Part shown: piece after piece, positions 40,533 through 50,500 of the stretch
Layout of the letters: every line of letters begins with the position of its first letter
How positions within the stretch are numbered: position 1 is the stretch's first letter
NCBI RefSeq assembly: GCF_002632825.1
Contig: NZ_NJAJ01000001.1
Span: 62,001-126,000, forward strand
From: Xenorhabdus stockiae
GTDB lineage: Bacteria > Pseudomonadota > Gammaproteobacteria > Enterobacterales > Enterobacteriaceae
Length of the DNA: 64,000 bases
Reading direction: 5' to 3'
Notes under the pieces: generated by a model
What the model saw: the letters and a program-made list of their open reading frames with translations, nothing else
The model's database searches: none
Told to the model about the DNA's origin: nothing
Made by a program: the position numbers and the translations under genes

Positions 40533-41876
40533 TTAACGCTGAAATTCATAGATTGAACCAAGTCTGAGGATCTGGGTTAATTCATCCAGAGCGGAGCAGA
40601 CTTCTGTCAGCAACTGAGGATCTGCCAGATCAGCGGTATATAAAGAATCTCGATAATGGCGCTCAACCCAGTCAGTTAAGCTCAGATACAGATCCGGTGT
40701 CATAATCACTGCCGGATTAACCGCTGCCAGTTCTTTTTCTTGCATCGCCACCCGAAGGCGCAAGCAGGCAGGCCCACCGCCATTACGCATACTTTCGCGC
40801 AAATCAAAGAAATGGAGTTGACTGATAGGGCTCTCACCCGTCGCAACCAGAGACTGTAGATAGGATGATACGTTGGTATTCTGGCGGCACTCTTCCGGTA
40901 AAATCAGCGCCATACTGCCATCTGACAGGCTTAATAACTGGCTGTTGAAAAGATAAGAACTGACTGCATCCTGCATGGATACCTTTGATGCAGGCACTTC
41001 AACAGGGATCAGGTTTTGCCCGAGGTTCGCCAGCTTTCCCTCAATTTCAGCCAAGACTGACTGCTGATTTAAAAATGCTTGCTCATGATAAAAGAATACA
41101 TTCCTGTTGCTGACCGCAATGACATCGTTATGGAAAACGCCGCTATCAATGGCGATAGGGTTCTGTTGAGCAAAAACAGTTTGCCTTTCATCTAACTGAT
41201 GTAAGCGTGCAATGGCTTCACTCGCTTCCAGTGTCTGGCGGGCGGGATAACGCTCTGGTACAGGCCCTGCCCGGAAAGCACTGCGGCCATATACAAATAG
41301 CTGCACACCCGCTTCGTCATATTCACCACAAAAACGGTTATGGTTTGCCGCGCCTTCATCTCCCCAGTCAGCATGTTGAGGTAATGGTGCATGGTGAACA
41401 AAGTAATTCGGATCTGAAAAAACCGCTTTTAACGCCCGGGATGTCGTCACACTTTCCAGTGAACGATGGAGTTTGTTATTTAAGTTTGCCACTGTGAAAT
41501 GGACACGTTGGTCAGCACTATCAGCAGAAGGAGATACTGTTGCTGCATTAGCTGTCCACATGGAAGAGGCTGAGCTGAGGTTGGATAACAGCAATGGTGA
41601 ATACTTTGCCGCTTTATTCAGCACCTGTGCATCATTTCCCGTAAACCCTAGCTGCCGTAAAGCAGATAAATCAGGCCGCTGTTGTGGAGGTAAAACCCCC
41701 TGCACTAATCCCATATCCGACAGTGCTTTCATCTTTGTTAACCCTTGTAAGGCCGCCTTACGAGGGTTGGATTTCTGCCCGCGATGATTTATCGAGGCTT
41801 CATTGCCCATTGATAACCCGGCATAATGGTGGGTCATTCCCACTAAACCATCAAAATTTGCTTCAATTCCCGACAT
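40533..41876 (-). CDS. astB: N-succinylarginine dihydrolase
   Basis: AstB converts N2-succinylarginine to succinylornithine, ammonia and CO2. The 447 residues equal the E. coli length. Family blocks are clear: [20 protein letters not shown] at the N-terminus, [39 protein letters not shown] with the catalytic histidine region, and [12 protein letters not shown] with the catalytic cysteine. A GAGG site precedes ATG 41876. The upstream spacer to astD carries a small tandem repeat. Confidence 0.96.
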   Translation of the reverse strand: MSGIEANFDGLVGMTHHYAGLSMGNEASINHRGQKSNPRKAALQGLTKMKALSDMGLVQGVLPPQQRPDLSALRQLGFTGNDAQVLNKAAKYSPLLLSNLSSASSMWTANAATVSPSADSADQRVHFTVANLNNKLHRSLESVTTSRALKAVFSDPNYFVHHAPLPQHADWGDEGAANHNRFCGEYDEAGVQLFVYGRSAFRAGPVPERYPARQTLEASEAIARLHQLDERQTVFAQQNPIAIDSGVFHNDVIAVSNRNVFFYHEQAFLNQQSVLAEIEGKLANLGQNLIPVEVPASKVSMQDAVSSYLFNSQLLSLSDGSMALILPEECRQNTNVSSYLQSLVATGESPISQLHFFDLRESMRNGGGPACLRLRVAMQEKELAAVNPAVIMTPDLYLSLTDWVERHYRDSLYTADLADPQLLTEVCSALDELTQILRLGSIYEFQR

Positions 41877-41901
41877 AGTGACCTCTGTTCTCCCTGCTGT
41901 C

Positions 41902-41938
41902 CTTAGAAAACCAGCTGGTCTTTAGAAACCGGCTGGTC
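41902..41938. repeat. Tandem 18-19-bp repeat with palindrome between astD and astB
   Basis: Two near-identical units (cttagaaaaccagctggtc at 41902-41920 and tttagaaaccggctggtc at 41921-41938) lie head to tail in the 84-nt spacer. Each contains an accagctggt-like palindrome; the first is perfect (41910-41919). It may be a recent duplication or a small processing element in the operon mRNA. Confidence 0.6.
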
Positions 41939-41960
41939 AGAAAAAAGCTAACTGAAAAAA

Positions 41961-43439
41961 TTAAGAGCGGAAAAAATCAAGCCCGGGGACGAATGTGTCT
42001 GGCAGAGACAGTTTGTCCGTCACCAAAGATGCCATTGGCCATGCACAATAATCAGCAGCATAGTAAGCACTTGGGCGATGATTACCTGATGCTCCAATCC
42101 CACCAAAAGGTGCTTTACTGGAAGCGCCGGTCAGTGGTTTGTTCCAGTTCACAATCCCGGCTCTTGCTTCTTCCTGTAATCGAAGGAAAAGGCTCTCATC
42201 AGGTGAAATCAACCCTGTCGCCAGACCGAAACGGGTATCATTGGCGATGGAAATCGCTTCCTCAAAGGTGCCATAACGCTGCAAGGTCAGCAGAGGGCCG
42301 AAATACTCTTCATCAGGAACCTGACTAACGCCTGTCAGTTCAATAATGCCGGGAGTCATAAAGGTTGAATGAGGATCCGGTTGTGTGAGTGTCAGCAAAG
42401 CAGTGCCGCCCAGTGCCAACAACCCTGATTGAGCATTCAGCAGACTTTCTGCCGCTGCCAAAGAGATCACTCCGCCCATAAAAGGCTGAGGTTCAGCATC
42501 CCAACGGGACGGGACTATCTGACGAGCCGCTTCAGTCAGCCGTTGAATCAGGGCATTGCCCTTCTCACCCTGTTTTACCAACAACCGGCGGGCACAAGTA
42601 CAGCGCTGCCCCGCGGAAATAAAAGCAGACTGGATAATGGTATACACTGCCGCATCAAGATCATCATAATCATCGACAATCAGGGCATTATTTCCCCCCA
42701 TCTCCAGTGCCAGCATTTTTTCCGGCTGACCAGCCAACAGACGGTGGAAATGAAAACCGGTTGTTGCACTACCCGTGAACAGTACTCCGTCGATCTCCCG
42801 ACAATCCAGTAACGCACCACCGGTTTCCCTGCCCCCCTGAATGAGGTTCAATACCCCCGCAGGTAATCCGGCTTTTATCCATAACTCCACGGTTTTTTCT
42901 GCTGTGATCGGCGTTAATTCACTTGGCTTAAAGATTAATGTGTTACCGGCAATCAAAGCAGGAACAATATGGCCGTTAGGTAAATGACCGGGGAAATTAT
43001 AAGGCCCAAAAACGGCCATCACGCCGTGAGGACGATGTTGTAATATTGCTTTTCCATCCGGCAGGGCGGTTTCTGAATAACCTGTCCGTTGCTGCCATGC
43101 CTCAATGGAAATAGCAACTTTACCCATCATAGACTGAACTTCTGTCCGGGTTTCCCACAATGGTTTGCTGGTTTCTTCACTGATCACACGGGCAATTGTT
43201 TCTTTTTCCTGTGCCAGTAAATCAGCGAATGCCTGAACGATGGCAATACGTTTTTCAACTGCCAGCTTTGCCCAGTCTGAAAATGCCCTGCGTGCTGCCA
43301 GACCAGCCTCTTCCACTTGCTTAACAGAAGCACTGTGTGCCTGCCACAGGATTTGCTGATCAATGGGCGAATGTTTAACTACCTGTACACCCTGCCCGGT
43401 TACCCACTTACCATCAATGTAATTTGCCTGATCACTCAT
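41961..43439 (-). CDS. astD: Succinylglutamate semialdehyde dehydrogenase
   Basis: AstD oxidises N-succinylglutamate 5-semialdehyde to succinylglutamate with NAD+. It is an aldehyde dehydrogenase of 492 residues, the same as E. coli. Seen in order are the substrate/NAD region [20 protein letters not shown], the glycine motif [13 protein letters not shown], the catalytic glutamate in [13 protein letters not shown], and the catalytic cysteine in [14 protein letters not shown]. The start ATG overlaps the astA stop (ATGA), so the two are coupled. Confidence 0.96.
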   Translation of the reverse strand: MSDQANYIDGKWVTGQGVQVVKHSPIDQQILWQAHSASVKQVEEAGLAARRAFSDWAKLAVEKRIAIVQAFADLLAQEKETIARVISEETSKPLWETRTEVQSMMGKVAISIEAWQQRTGYSETALPDGKAILQHRPHGVMAVFGPYNFPGHLPNGHIVPALIAGNTLIFKPSELTPITAEKTVELWIKAGLPAGVLNLIQGGRETGGALLDCREIDGVLFTGSATTGFHFHRLLAGQPEKMLALEMGGNNALIVDDYDDLDAAVYTIIQSAFISAGQRCTCARRLLVKQGEKGNALIQRLTEAARQIVPSRWDAEPQPFMGGVISLAAAESLLNAQSGLLALGGTALLTLTQPDPHSTFMTPGIIELTGVSQVPDEEYFGPLLTLQRYGTFEEAISIANDTRFGLATGLISPDESLFLRLQEEARAGIVNWNKPLTGASSKAPFGGIGASGNHRPSAYYAADYCAWPMASLVTDKLSLPDTFVPGLDFFRS

Positions 43440-44482
43440 TGTGAAGTTTCCTCGGAAAAAAGAGCAGCACAGCGAACTAAATTCCCTTCCTCTACCTGAA
43501 GTGCTTCCATTTCTGCACCCGTCAGGTGCAGTTCATCACTATCAATAGCGTCAGAGATATTCAGCAGCAACGCTTTAAAATCCTGAAAATGTAGATTAGA
43601 AACAATGCATAGCCTGCCATCACTCTGTCTGGAGACATTTTCGCTTCTTTTCACAGACACCAGCCGGCTGGCTTTTACGGTTCGCACATCATCGATCTCA
43701 GCCTGCAAAATAGCGCCGGCATCGAAAATATCGACCATACCGTGGTAGGAAAAACCTTCTTTTTCCAGAATGGCGCGGGCCGGAACGGTATTCTCATGTA
43801 CCTGCCCGATAGCCCGCTGAGCCTCTTCCGGCAACAAAGGCACATAAATCGGATGGAATGGCATGAGTTCAGCAATAAATGTTTTGGCGCCAATGCCTGT
43901 CAGATAATCAGCCTGAGCAAACGGGACATTAAAAAAGTGTTGCCCCAGTGCATTCCAGAATGGTGATTCACCCTGTTCATTAACGACTCCGCGCATTTCC
44001 GCAAAAATAGTTTTCGGAAAAAGATGGCGAAACGCTGAAACAAATAAAAAGCGGCTTCTGGAGAGGAAAATACCATTGCGCCCCCCATGATAAGCCGGGT
44101 CAAGGAACAAGGTGCACAACTCACTGTATCCGGTATGATCCTGCCCTACAATCAAGGTTTCAAACGAATTGTAAATTCCTAATTCACGGGATGAGCGCAC
44201 CGATTTCTGAACACGGTAATTGTAGAAAGGCTCCTCCAGCCCAACTGCAACCTCCAGCGCACTCACCCCAACAACACGATGCTTTTCCGTGTCTTCCAGA
44301 GTAAACAAGAATCCCTGTTGTGAACGCTCGCGTCCATCGTGGAATGAATCAATGCTGCGTGAAATCCGGGCTGCCAAGTATTCCTGATTATTTGGCAACG
44401 ATGTCAAACCCACTCCAGCGCGAGACGAGAGATCGAGGATATCCCCCAAATCTTTATGTTGAACGGATCTAAATAGCATCAT
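43436..44482 (-). CDS. astA: Arginine N-succinyltransferase
   Basis: AstA transfers succinyl from succinyl-CoA to the alpha-amino group of arginine, the first step of the AST pathway. The 348-residue protein is close to E. coli (344). It has the family blocks [59 protein letters not shown] and [21 protein letters not shown] site lies seven bases before ATG 44482. It follows astC by 22 bases. Confidence 0.96.
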   Translation of the reverse strand: MMLFRSVQHKDLGDILDLSSRAGVGLTSLPNNQEYLAARISRSIDSFHDGRERSQQGFLFTLEDTEKHRVVGVSALEVAVGLEEPFYNYRVQKSVRSSRELGIYNSFETLIVGQDHTGYSELCTLFLDPAYHGGRNGIFLSRSRFLFVSAFRHLFPKTIFAEMRGVVNEQGESPFWNALGQHFFNVPFAQADYLTGIGAKTFIAELMPFHPIYVPLLPEEAQRAIGQVHENTVPARAILEKEGFSYHGMVDIFDAGAILQAEIDDVRTVKASRLVSVKRSENVSRQSDGRLCIVSNLHFQDFKALLLNISDAIDSDELHLTGAEMEALQVEEGNLVRCAALFSEETSQ

Positions 44483-44504
44483 GATATCACCTCAAAAACT
44501 GCGT

Positions 44505-45716
44505 TTATTCCTGAACAAATCGCTTGAGGGCATTTTCAAGCCGGGCAAAACCGTCGTTGATATCCTGTTGTTCAATATTTAATGCCGGAGCAAAACGCAG
44601 TACATTCGGCCCTGCAATCAGAGCGATTAACCCTTCTTCCGCAGCAAGATTGGTTAATGTTTTCGCTTTACCCTGATATTTGTCCGCCAGCTCTGCGCCC
44701 AGCAATAACCCCTTACCACGTATTTCACTAAACACTTGGTAACGCTGGTTCAAATCTGTCATATGCCGGATGAATTCCTGATGGCGCTCCTGCACACCTG
44801 CCAGAAATGCCTTCTGGTTCACTATGCTCAGCACTTTATGAGCAACTGCACTTGCCAGTGGGTTACCACCGAATGTCGTGCCATGTGAACCCGGCTGGAA
44901 TACTTCTGCAACATGCTGTTTAACCAGCATCGCTCCGATTGGGAACCCACCGCCCAATCCTTTTGCACTGGTCAGTATATCCGGCTCAACTCCCGTTTCT
45001 TCATAGGCATACAGATACCCCGTGCGGCCAATTCCGGTCTGTATTTCGTCATAAATCAGCAATGCCTGATATTGATCACACAGTTCTCTCAAAGCCTTCA
45101 GAAAATCCGGCGTTGCAGGGATAACACCACCTTCGCCGATAATGGGTTCAACAATGACGGCACAAGTTTTGTCAGAAATATGTGCTTTAATGGCTTCAAT
45201 ATCGTTATAAGGGAGATGAGTGATTTGTTGTGGAAGAGGAGCAAAATCTTGTGAATATTTAGGTTGCCCACCCACTGTCACTGTAAATAATGTTCTTCCG
45301 TGAAAAGAGTTTTCAAATGAGATAATTTCGTTTTTATGGCTACCATGTTTATCTAAAGCATATTTTCTGGCAATTTTCAGCGCAGCCTCATTAGCTTCGG
45401 CGCCGGAATTACAGAAAAAAACCTTATCAGAAAAGGTATTCTCAACTAAATCTTTTGCCAGTTTTAAGACCGGTTCATTGGTGTAACCATTACCAATATG
45501 CCAAAGGTTTTCCATTTGACTGCTTAATGTTTCTTTTAATTCATTATTAGCATGACCTAATGCGTTAACAGCAATACCTCCAGCAAAATCAACGTATTCT
45601 TTTTCATTCTGATCCCATACTCTGGAGCCTTCAGCTCTGACAGGAATAAATGGAGCTGGTGCGAAACAAGGAACCATATACTGTTCAAACCAATTTCTCT
45701 GAATTTCTTTCGTCAT
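44505..45716 (-). CDS. astC: Succinylornithine transaminase
   Basis: AstC is the PLP-dependent aminotransferase that converts succinylornithine to succinylglutamate semialdehyde and is close to ArgD. The 403 residues match E. coli AstC (406). Class III aminotransferase signatures are present: [20 protein letters not shown], the Asp-containing [15 protein letters not shown], the PLP lysine in [13 protein letters not shown], and [13 protein letters not shown]. The AST rather than ArgD assignment rests on its place as first gene of the ast operon. GAGG lies eight bases before ATG 45716. Confidence 0.94.
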   Translation of the reverse strand: MTKEIQRNWFEQYMVPCFAPAPFIPVRAEGSRVWDQNEKEYVDFAGGIAVNALGHANNELKETLSSQMENLWHIGNGYTNEPVLKLAKDLVENTFSDKVFFCNSGAEANEAALKIARKYALDKHGSHKNEIISFENSFHGRTLFTVTVGGQPKYSQDFAPLPQQITHLPYNDIEAIKAHISDKTCAVIVEPIIGEGGVIPATPDFLKALRELCDQYQALLIYDEIQTGIGRTGYLYAYEETGVEPDILTSAKGLGGGFPIGAMLVKQHVAEVFQPGSHGTTFGGNPLASAVAHKVLSIVNQKAFLAGVQERHQEFIRHMTDLNQRYQVFSEIRGKGLLLGAELADKYQGKAKTLTNLAAEEGLIALIAGPNVLRFAPALNIEQQDINDGFARLENALKRFVQE

Positions 45717-46003
45717 TTGTTTTACCTCGAATAATTAACAAGAAAGGTGATAATAGGCGTGTATTTAAAGCGTCTTTAAAATTAATGGATATACTCATAT
45801 TTTCCATTAATTATTTCTATTAATTTTTAGTTTTATTCATTCATTGGATCAATGCTTTTCTGAAACTTAAAATTAATCTTTCAACACCTTTCATTGTCAG
45901 ACCTGATTAACAATTAATCGCATCATCTCTTTGATTTTTAACAAAGTCAACACAACAAAATCACAATGAATTTACTTTTTTGATGTTTTTCACAATTTAT
46001 AAA

Positions 46004-46021
46004 AATGATTTTTTATTCAGT
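46004..46021. promoter_or_regulatory. Possible ArgR box upstream of ast operon
   Basis: The 18-mer aatgattttttattcagt matches the known ARG box (wnTGAATwwwwATTCAnw) at all but one position. A second, weaker palindromic stretch (tgcataaacattgca, 46025-46039) follows. They lie about 290 bases upstream of the astC start. ArgR activates ast in E. coli relatives, so this is plausible. I saw no clear sigma-54 promoter (GG-N10-GC) in the 520-nt spacer 45717-46237, which otherwise shows nothing. Confidence 0.4.
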
Positions 46022-46237
46022 TTATGCATAAACATTGCATAAAAAATAAATAAAAGGAGGTATATAATTAGGCAGAGCGAAAAAAATCCGTGTTTTGCTC
46101 GGTAATTATTCATTTATTGAAGGTACATTTTACAATCAGGTATATTAAAAAATATTTGCAAATACGAATTTTTACAAAAAAATAAATATAGTTATTTAAA
46201 ATCAATATATTATATTAATTAAATCTCAGATATTATC

Positions 46238-46375
46238 ATGACTATTCAGATAAACTGGCCTGATGATAGTTCAACAACTTCCGGTTACATGAATGATCTT
46301 CCCGTTAATCAACTAAATAAAGGGAATGTACTTTTTCAGGGAACTGAAACAGAAAAAAGTGCAGAAGAATATTGA
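46238..46375 (+). CDS. Possible 45-residue peptide gene
   Basis: An ATG frame codes 45 residues (beginning MTIQINWPDDSSTTSGYMND) in otherwise non-coding AT-rich DNA, with more balanced codon use than its surroundings. It is acidic and has no cysteine or signal peptide. The ribosome site is poor. Its last codons overlap the terminator hairpin of the convergent GNAT gene. It could be a real small protein, a peptide precursor or the remnant of a longer gene. I do not recognise it. Confidence 0.35.
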   Translation: MTIQINWPDDSSTTSGYMNDLPVNQLNKGNVLFQGTETEKSAEEY

Positions 46376-46387
46376 TACTTCTGCACT
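46352..46387 (-). terminator. GNAT gene terminator
   Basis: A perfect 10-bp stem (agtgcagaag at 46358-46367 with cttctgcact at 46378-46387) lies eight bases after the GNAT stop and is followed on the minus strand by TTTTTTC. It is a standard rho-independent terminator and overlaps the end of the 45-residue frame on the other strand. Confidence 0.85.
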
Positions 46388-46395
46388 GAGTCGAG

Positions 46396-46983
46396 TCATT
46401 GCCTGAGCATTGCGTACATCATGGGACCATTGAAAGGAAGCGGATATTCCGCTGTGACTTCAAACCCCAGCCGCTCATAAATTCTGACGTTTTTTTCATC
46501 CGAGGTTTCAAGAAACACAGGAAACCCTTCACGTTCAGCTCTCTCAAGCCCGGGTTCAATAACCGCACGACTCAGCCCTTTTCCCTGAAAGTCAGGATCT
46601 ACGGCGACTACCCCCAAAAACCAGCACGGAAAATCCGGACGTTCTTTCGCCATAACGGCTTCAGATGCCTGCATTATGTTAGCTCTTTCTCCCGCGATCT
46701 TTTCAAATTCAACGGACAGCGGAACAAAAACAGACGCTGCATCTTCAATACCGGGAGCCGTCCATATAGACACAGCCGTTCCATCATCAGTAGCCCACAC
46801 ATGCCCTACTGCCATACCGACTTTTCGAAGAAAAGCCTCCAGATAACGCTGTACTCTCTGCTGGTGACTATCCTCAGCCAGAAAATGCCGCATCAAAGGA
46901 TACCCATCAAAAGCACGTGTCAATGTTTGTATGCAACGCGTTATTTGTATTTCTGATATTTCTTTAGACTCACAGACACTCAT
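46396..46983 (-). CDS. GNAT acetyltransferase (puromycin N-acetyltransferase-like)
   Basis: This 195-residue protein is a GNAT-fold acetyltransferase. The acetyl-CoA-binding motif A is VVAVDPDFQGKGLSRAVIEP, followed by FLETSDEKNVRIYERLGFEV and the end FNGPMMYAML. Overall layout, with the tryptophan-containing VSIWTAPG and LGVVAVDP, resembles the Streptomyces puromycin N-acetyltransferase family. AAGGTG lies seven bases upstream of ATG 46983. Self-resistance by acetylation of an amine is a possible role near natural-product genes, including a polyamine antibiotic. That link is inference. Confidence 0.8.
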   Translation of the reverse strand: MSVCESKEISEIQITRCIQTLTRAFDGYPLMRHFLAEDSHQQRVQRYLEAFLRKVGMAVGHVWATDDGTAVSIWTAPGIEDAASVFVPLSVEFEKIAGERANIMQASEAVMAKERPDFPCWFLGVVAVDPDFQGKGLSRAVIEPGLERAEREGFPVFLETSDEKNVRIYERLGFEVTAEYPLPFNGPMMYAMLRQ

Positions 46984-47578
46984 GTTTTCGCACCTTTATC
47001 TTATTAATACCCAATTAATTCTCGGATATATTCAGTTCAGAACGGCAAAATACATCTTTTAACAGCGATAAAATTACTCAACAAACCATCATGCATCAAT
47101 TAGATATATTTATCCAATTAACGCAATAATAATTCAAGTGAATTGAAAGCATCTCTCAATCAGGATAAAAATCCAAAAACAAAACAATTAACTTATAAAA
47201 ATACAAAATGAAAATAACAAGCAGCAACAGTGAAGTTTTTTTATCTGATAATGATGTTAATTACACGAAAAAAAATCACATTGCATTCAGAATATTCTTA
47301 ACAACTGAAGAGATAGAAAAGGAAATCATCATATACCATATTACTGGCTTTAAATATCATTAAGCATAATTTATTGGAAATAATATTAAGAATATACACA
47401 AACAAAAAACAGATCAGTTTAACAATAGTTTAGACAGTCCAAGTAAAATATCTAACTCTATTTATTTCTTGCGAGATAAACTTTTCCGACTATATATTAA
47501 TATTCAGTATATTCATTTATCTTCTTTTAGTTTTCCTTTGGTATGTAGCCAGAGCACCCTTAAATATCAGGTAAAAAA
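46984..47578. other. AT-rich divergent spacer
   Basis: About 595 bases separate the GNAT gene from the next membrane protein gene. The region is AT-rich, with several non-significant A-tracts, and should carry both promoters. I see no further gene or repeat. Confidence 0.4.
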
Positions 47579-48214
47579 ATGCAGCAAACAAACTTATCTA
47601 TCTGGCGTTATTTAATATCACGGGATGTGATGCTCAACATGATTATACCGATTATTCTGTATCATGTTGCTTTCTCTGTAGGCGGTGTTAGTACTGCCTT
47701 ACTGCTGACAACAATATATTCAGTTATTCTCAAAATTATCAGTAAAACACAGAGTCTTTGGGTAGTGATCGCTCTGTTGTTGGTATCAGGGTTAAGTCAT
47801 TATCTTTATATACACGGATATACCCTGTTTGATAAAAAACTGGAGGAAGTTTTCGGTTCAATTAGCAGTGCTGCATCACTGGTTGCAGTCTTCTGTTTTT
47901 ATTCACTAATAGGAAAACCGGCTGCGAAAACAATGGCTGAGCAAGCCATGCCGGGATTAAAAACTATCTCAGTTTATGGCAAGCCCATCTATGACAGAGT
48001 ATGGCACGAGGTTTCTATCGCCTGGATTTTGGTCTACCTGTCAAAAGCGATCGGAATTTATCTTCTTGCAAATCGGGCCGGATTTCCCATTGATACAATG
48101 ATCACTTTTTGCGGAACACCACTGACCATACTAATGATCCTATTCAGTTTCTATTGGCCCCGATATCGCTGGCGCTCATATCGTAAGAAACAGGAACGCA
48201 ATAAATCAGAGTAA
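47579..48214 (+). CDS. Integral membrane protein (possible VC0807-type family)
   Basis: This 211-residue protein has about six membrane helices. Segments include MNMIIPIILYHVAFSV-like N-terminal helices, SLWVVIALLLVSGLSHYLYI, and the basic C-terminus YWPRYRWRSYRKKQERNKSE. Layout and the KPIYDRVWHEVSIAWILVYL stretch recall VC0807/septation-protein-A-like proteins, but the match is uncertain. AGGT lies six bases before ATG 47579. It converges on the DMT gene with an 11-base gap. No function can be given. Confidence 0.6.
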   Translation: MQQTNLSIWRYLISRDVMLNMIIPIILYHVAFSVGGVSTALLLTTIYSVILKIISKTQSLWVVIALLLVSGLSHYLYIHGYTLFDKKLEEVFGSISSAASLVAVFCFYSLIGKPAAKTMAEQAMPGLKTISVYGKPIYDRVWHEVSIAWILVYLSKAIGIYLLANRAGFPIDTMITFCGTPLTILMILFSFYWPRYRWRSYRKKQERNKSE

Positions 48215-48225
48215 CAATATTCCTA

Positions 48226-49080
48226 TTACTTTTTTTCACGAAAAACAAAAGCCAAACCGGTGATTATCGCCACCATTCCAATCATACTTAACGTGGAAAG
48301 TGCATTACCTAAAAATAAATAATCCATTAATGCGGTAACACACGGCACAAGATAAAACAGGCTAGTGACATTAACTAAATTGCCTGCATTAATAAGCCGA
48401 TAAAGTAATAACTGTGCAGCTACAGAAATAACTAACCCAAGCCATAAAACAGAGACAATAAAACCCGTGGTGAATTCAATATGAAAAGGCTTAAAAGGAA
48501 CAAACAATAAGCATGCTATTAAACTTACACCATATTGCAAAGGCAGAACTTCTGAAGGCGACTGCTGAATTCGCTTCTGAAAAATAGCGCCTAAACTCAT
48601 ACAACCTAATGCTGACAAAGCAAAAAACGTACCCAGAAAAGAAAAATTAGTCATTACCAGCCCTTGGAAAACAACTAATATCAATCCCATTAAAGATAAG
48701 AACAAACCCAGTAAACGGCGAACGGAAAAATGTTTTTCTATTACCAACAGAGTAATAATAGGCTGAATCCCCATGACTGTTGCTAAAATTCCGGGGGTAA
48801 TGCCATGCTCTAACGCAAGAAAATAAAAAATAGAATAGCCGGCAATCATCAATAAGCCAGTACCAGCAACTTTTCCGATACTTCCTGACGCCGGTAAATA
48901 ATGTTTTCTGAACACACAGAGTAACAAAAGGCATAGAAAAGCTATGACAAAACGTACCGTCAAAATGGCAAAAGAAGAGCTATAATCCAACCCCCAACGA
49001 GAAAAAATTGCGCCACTGCTCCACAATAAGACAAAAAGAGAAGTTGAACCGTAGGTTCTCCAAATATTTTTGGAGTTCAT
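48226..49080 (-). CDS. DMT-family permease (EamA, 10 TM)
   Basis: This is a drug/metabolite transporter with two EamA repeats of five helices. The N-terminal block has LLWSSGAIFSRWGLDYSSS, and the typical loop ALEHGITPGILATVMGIQPI is present. The second repeat ends with FLGNALSTLSMIGMVAIITG. I start at ATG 49080 (MNSKNIWRTYG), nine bases after AGGTG. A frame open to 49125 has no ribosome site. It follows the GT-like gene by 82 bases on the same strand as the NRPS-PKS genes, so it may export a cluster metabolite. Confidence 0.82.
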   Translation of the reverse strand: MNSKNIWRTYGSTSLFVLLWSSGAIFSRWGLDYSSSFAILTVRFVIAFLCLLLLCVFRKHYLPASGSIGKVAGTGLLMIAGYSIFYFLALEHGITPGILATVMGIQPIITLLVIEKHFSVRRLLGLFLSLMGLILVVFQGLVMTNFSFLGTFFALSALGCMSLGAIFQKRIQQSPSEVLPLQYGVSLIACLLFVPFKPFHIEFTTGFIVSVLWLGLVISVAAQLLLYRLINAGNLVNVTSLFYLVPCVTALMDYLFLGNALSTLSMIGMVAIITGLAFVFREKK

Positions 49081-49162
49081 ATCAAACACACCTATTATCC
49101 TGTCTAAAGGACTAATAAGTAGCATTTAATTAAGCATTTGTCATCAATCTTCAGATATTCAT

Positions 49163-50353
49163 TCAGTTGCGTATATTCCTATCTCTCTCACTCTGTAACC
49201 TTTTGGCTAAAAACGTTTTTTCAATATAGTCGACAATAATATCACTCGCATTATATTCAAAGATATCCTGGGAAAAATGAGCATTAACTTTATCTTTCGA
49301 GAGAAACTGGTCAATCATCTCCAGAGCACGCTTTCTTTCTATAGGACGATTAATAAATAAATCGATGCATTTATCAGTTAATGCTAGCCCGTCTCTCTCT
49401 GATAAGTAGGCGGGGATTTCAGGGTATCCATATTCCGGCTGCCACAGAAAACCATACTCAGGGGGATAATAATGTTGAAGATATATTTCTAACTGTAATT
49501 GTTGACTATAATTTTGTGGGGGCAAGAAAAAAACATCTTTATTAAGCGCAACACATTCATAAAATGTGGTAAGCCCTGCATTCGATAATACTTTACGGGC
49601 CCGCCGTAATTTTTTCAGAAAATCATGTCTTGAAAAACAATCGACATGGATATGAGGGTGTGTTTCAGCGAGTATATTTTTCAGATTTCCGATTGTTCTT
49701 CCTCCACCTGCAATCGTAATATTTTTTTCATTTTTCAGATTGGGGATAGATAGCAATTCCTGAAGAAAATGGTAGTAAAAATCTGTTGTCTCGCTGTAAA
49801 CCGTGTCAATACCACCAAGGGTAATTAATACACCTTCTAATGGATGATCATCCATTAAACATTGTTGCAAAGAATCAGAAAGAATGGGGGGTATAACTTG
49901 ATAATCACCAAGTTTATCGCTGAATTTGGCAATATTTCGTTCTATTCCATGAAAGTCCTGAATGAACGTTTTTTCAGTTTGGCGCAGATCAGCGTGAAGA
50001 TTACTCCACATCCAGAATAGCGTATCGATATAGACAATGGGTGTACCCAGTTGCGAAACAAAATTGATCGAGCCGGGATTGGTATTGTTAATGTAAAGAC
50101 TGGCTCCTGAAATCAGCTCTGAATAACGTAAAAGCTCAGTAACAGAAGTCGTATCACACTCATAAATAATATCAAATAAATTCGATTTTTCACCTAATTG
50201 AGAAGAGGTAAGTGTACCTAATAAAATTAACTTAGCATCCGATATCAATTTATTTCTATGCTTTAATTGTTCCACAATATTTAATGTAGTCGATATCGGA
50301 CCAAAACAGAATGGTTCTGCGTCAAAAATAATATACGGAATATTTTTTAACAT
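49163..50353 (-). CDS. GT-B glycosyltransferase-like protein
   Basis: The 396-residue protein looks like a GT-B fold of the UDP-glycosyltransferase/MurG type. The C-terminal half contains GVLITLGGIDTVYSE, NITIAGGGRTIG and the donor-site-like LSNAGLTTFYECVALNKDVF. The N-terminal half begins with IIFDAEPFCFGPISTT, reminiscent of an acceptor-binding Rossmann domain. It is AT-rich compared with the NRPS and PKS genes. It lies 147 bases downstream of the ABC permease gene. I know of no glycosyltransferase in zeamine or fabclavine clusters, so it is either an added tailoring step or an unrelated gene. Confidence 0.6.
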   Translation of the reverse strand: MLKNIPYIIFDAEPFCFGPISTTLNIVEQLKHRNKLISDAKLILLGTLTSSQLGEKSNLFDIIYECDTTSVTELLRYSELISGASLYINNTNPGSINFVSQLGTPIVYIDTLFWMWSNLHADLRQTEKTFIQDFHGIERNIAKFSDKLGDYQVIPPILSDSLQQCLMDDHPLEGVLITLGGIDTVYSETTDFYYHFLQELLSIPNLKNEKNITIAGGGRTIGNLKNILAETHPHIHVDCFSRHDFLKKLRRARKVLSNAGLTTFYECVALNKDVFFLPPQNYSQQLQLEIYLQHYYPPEYGFLWQPEYGYPEIPAYLSERDGLALTDKCIDLFINRPIERKRALEMIDQFLSKDKVNAHFSQDIFEYNASDIIVDYIEKTFLAKRLQSERDRNIRN

Positions 50354-50472
50354 ATTATAATCTCATAAATTAATATTTAAATTTCCTATATCAGATTTCT
50401 TTCCATATAACTTTCCATATAAAAAAACAAAAAACCAACCAGAGTGGAATATTTCCATTATCTATTTTTTCA

Positions 50473-50494
50473 AGTGGCTGCCAAAGCAGCCACT
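50473..50494 (-). other. Hairpin after the ABC permease gene
   Basis: A perfect 9-bp GC-rich stem (agtggctgc at 50473-50481 with 50486-50494) begins six bases after the permease stop. On the minus strand it is followed by A-rich rather than T-rich DNA, so termination may be partial. It separates the ABC genes from the GT-like gene. Confidence 0.5.
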
Positions 50495-50500
50495 GACAGA

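Noticed and set aside
46021-46043. Second full ArgR box
   Set aside because: The stretch is palindromic (tgcat...) but differs from the ARG box at several positions and is spaced 19, not 21, bases from the first.
45717-46237. Sigma-54 promoter for astC
   Set aside because: E. coli astC uses sigma-54, but no TGGCA-N7-TGC-like element is visible upstream on the minus strand.
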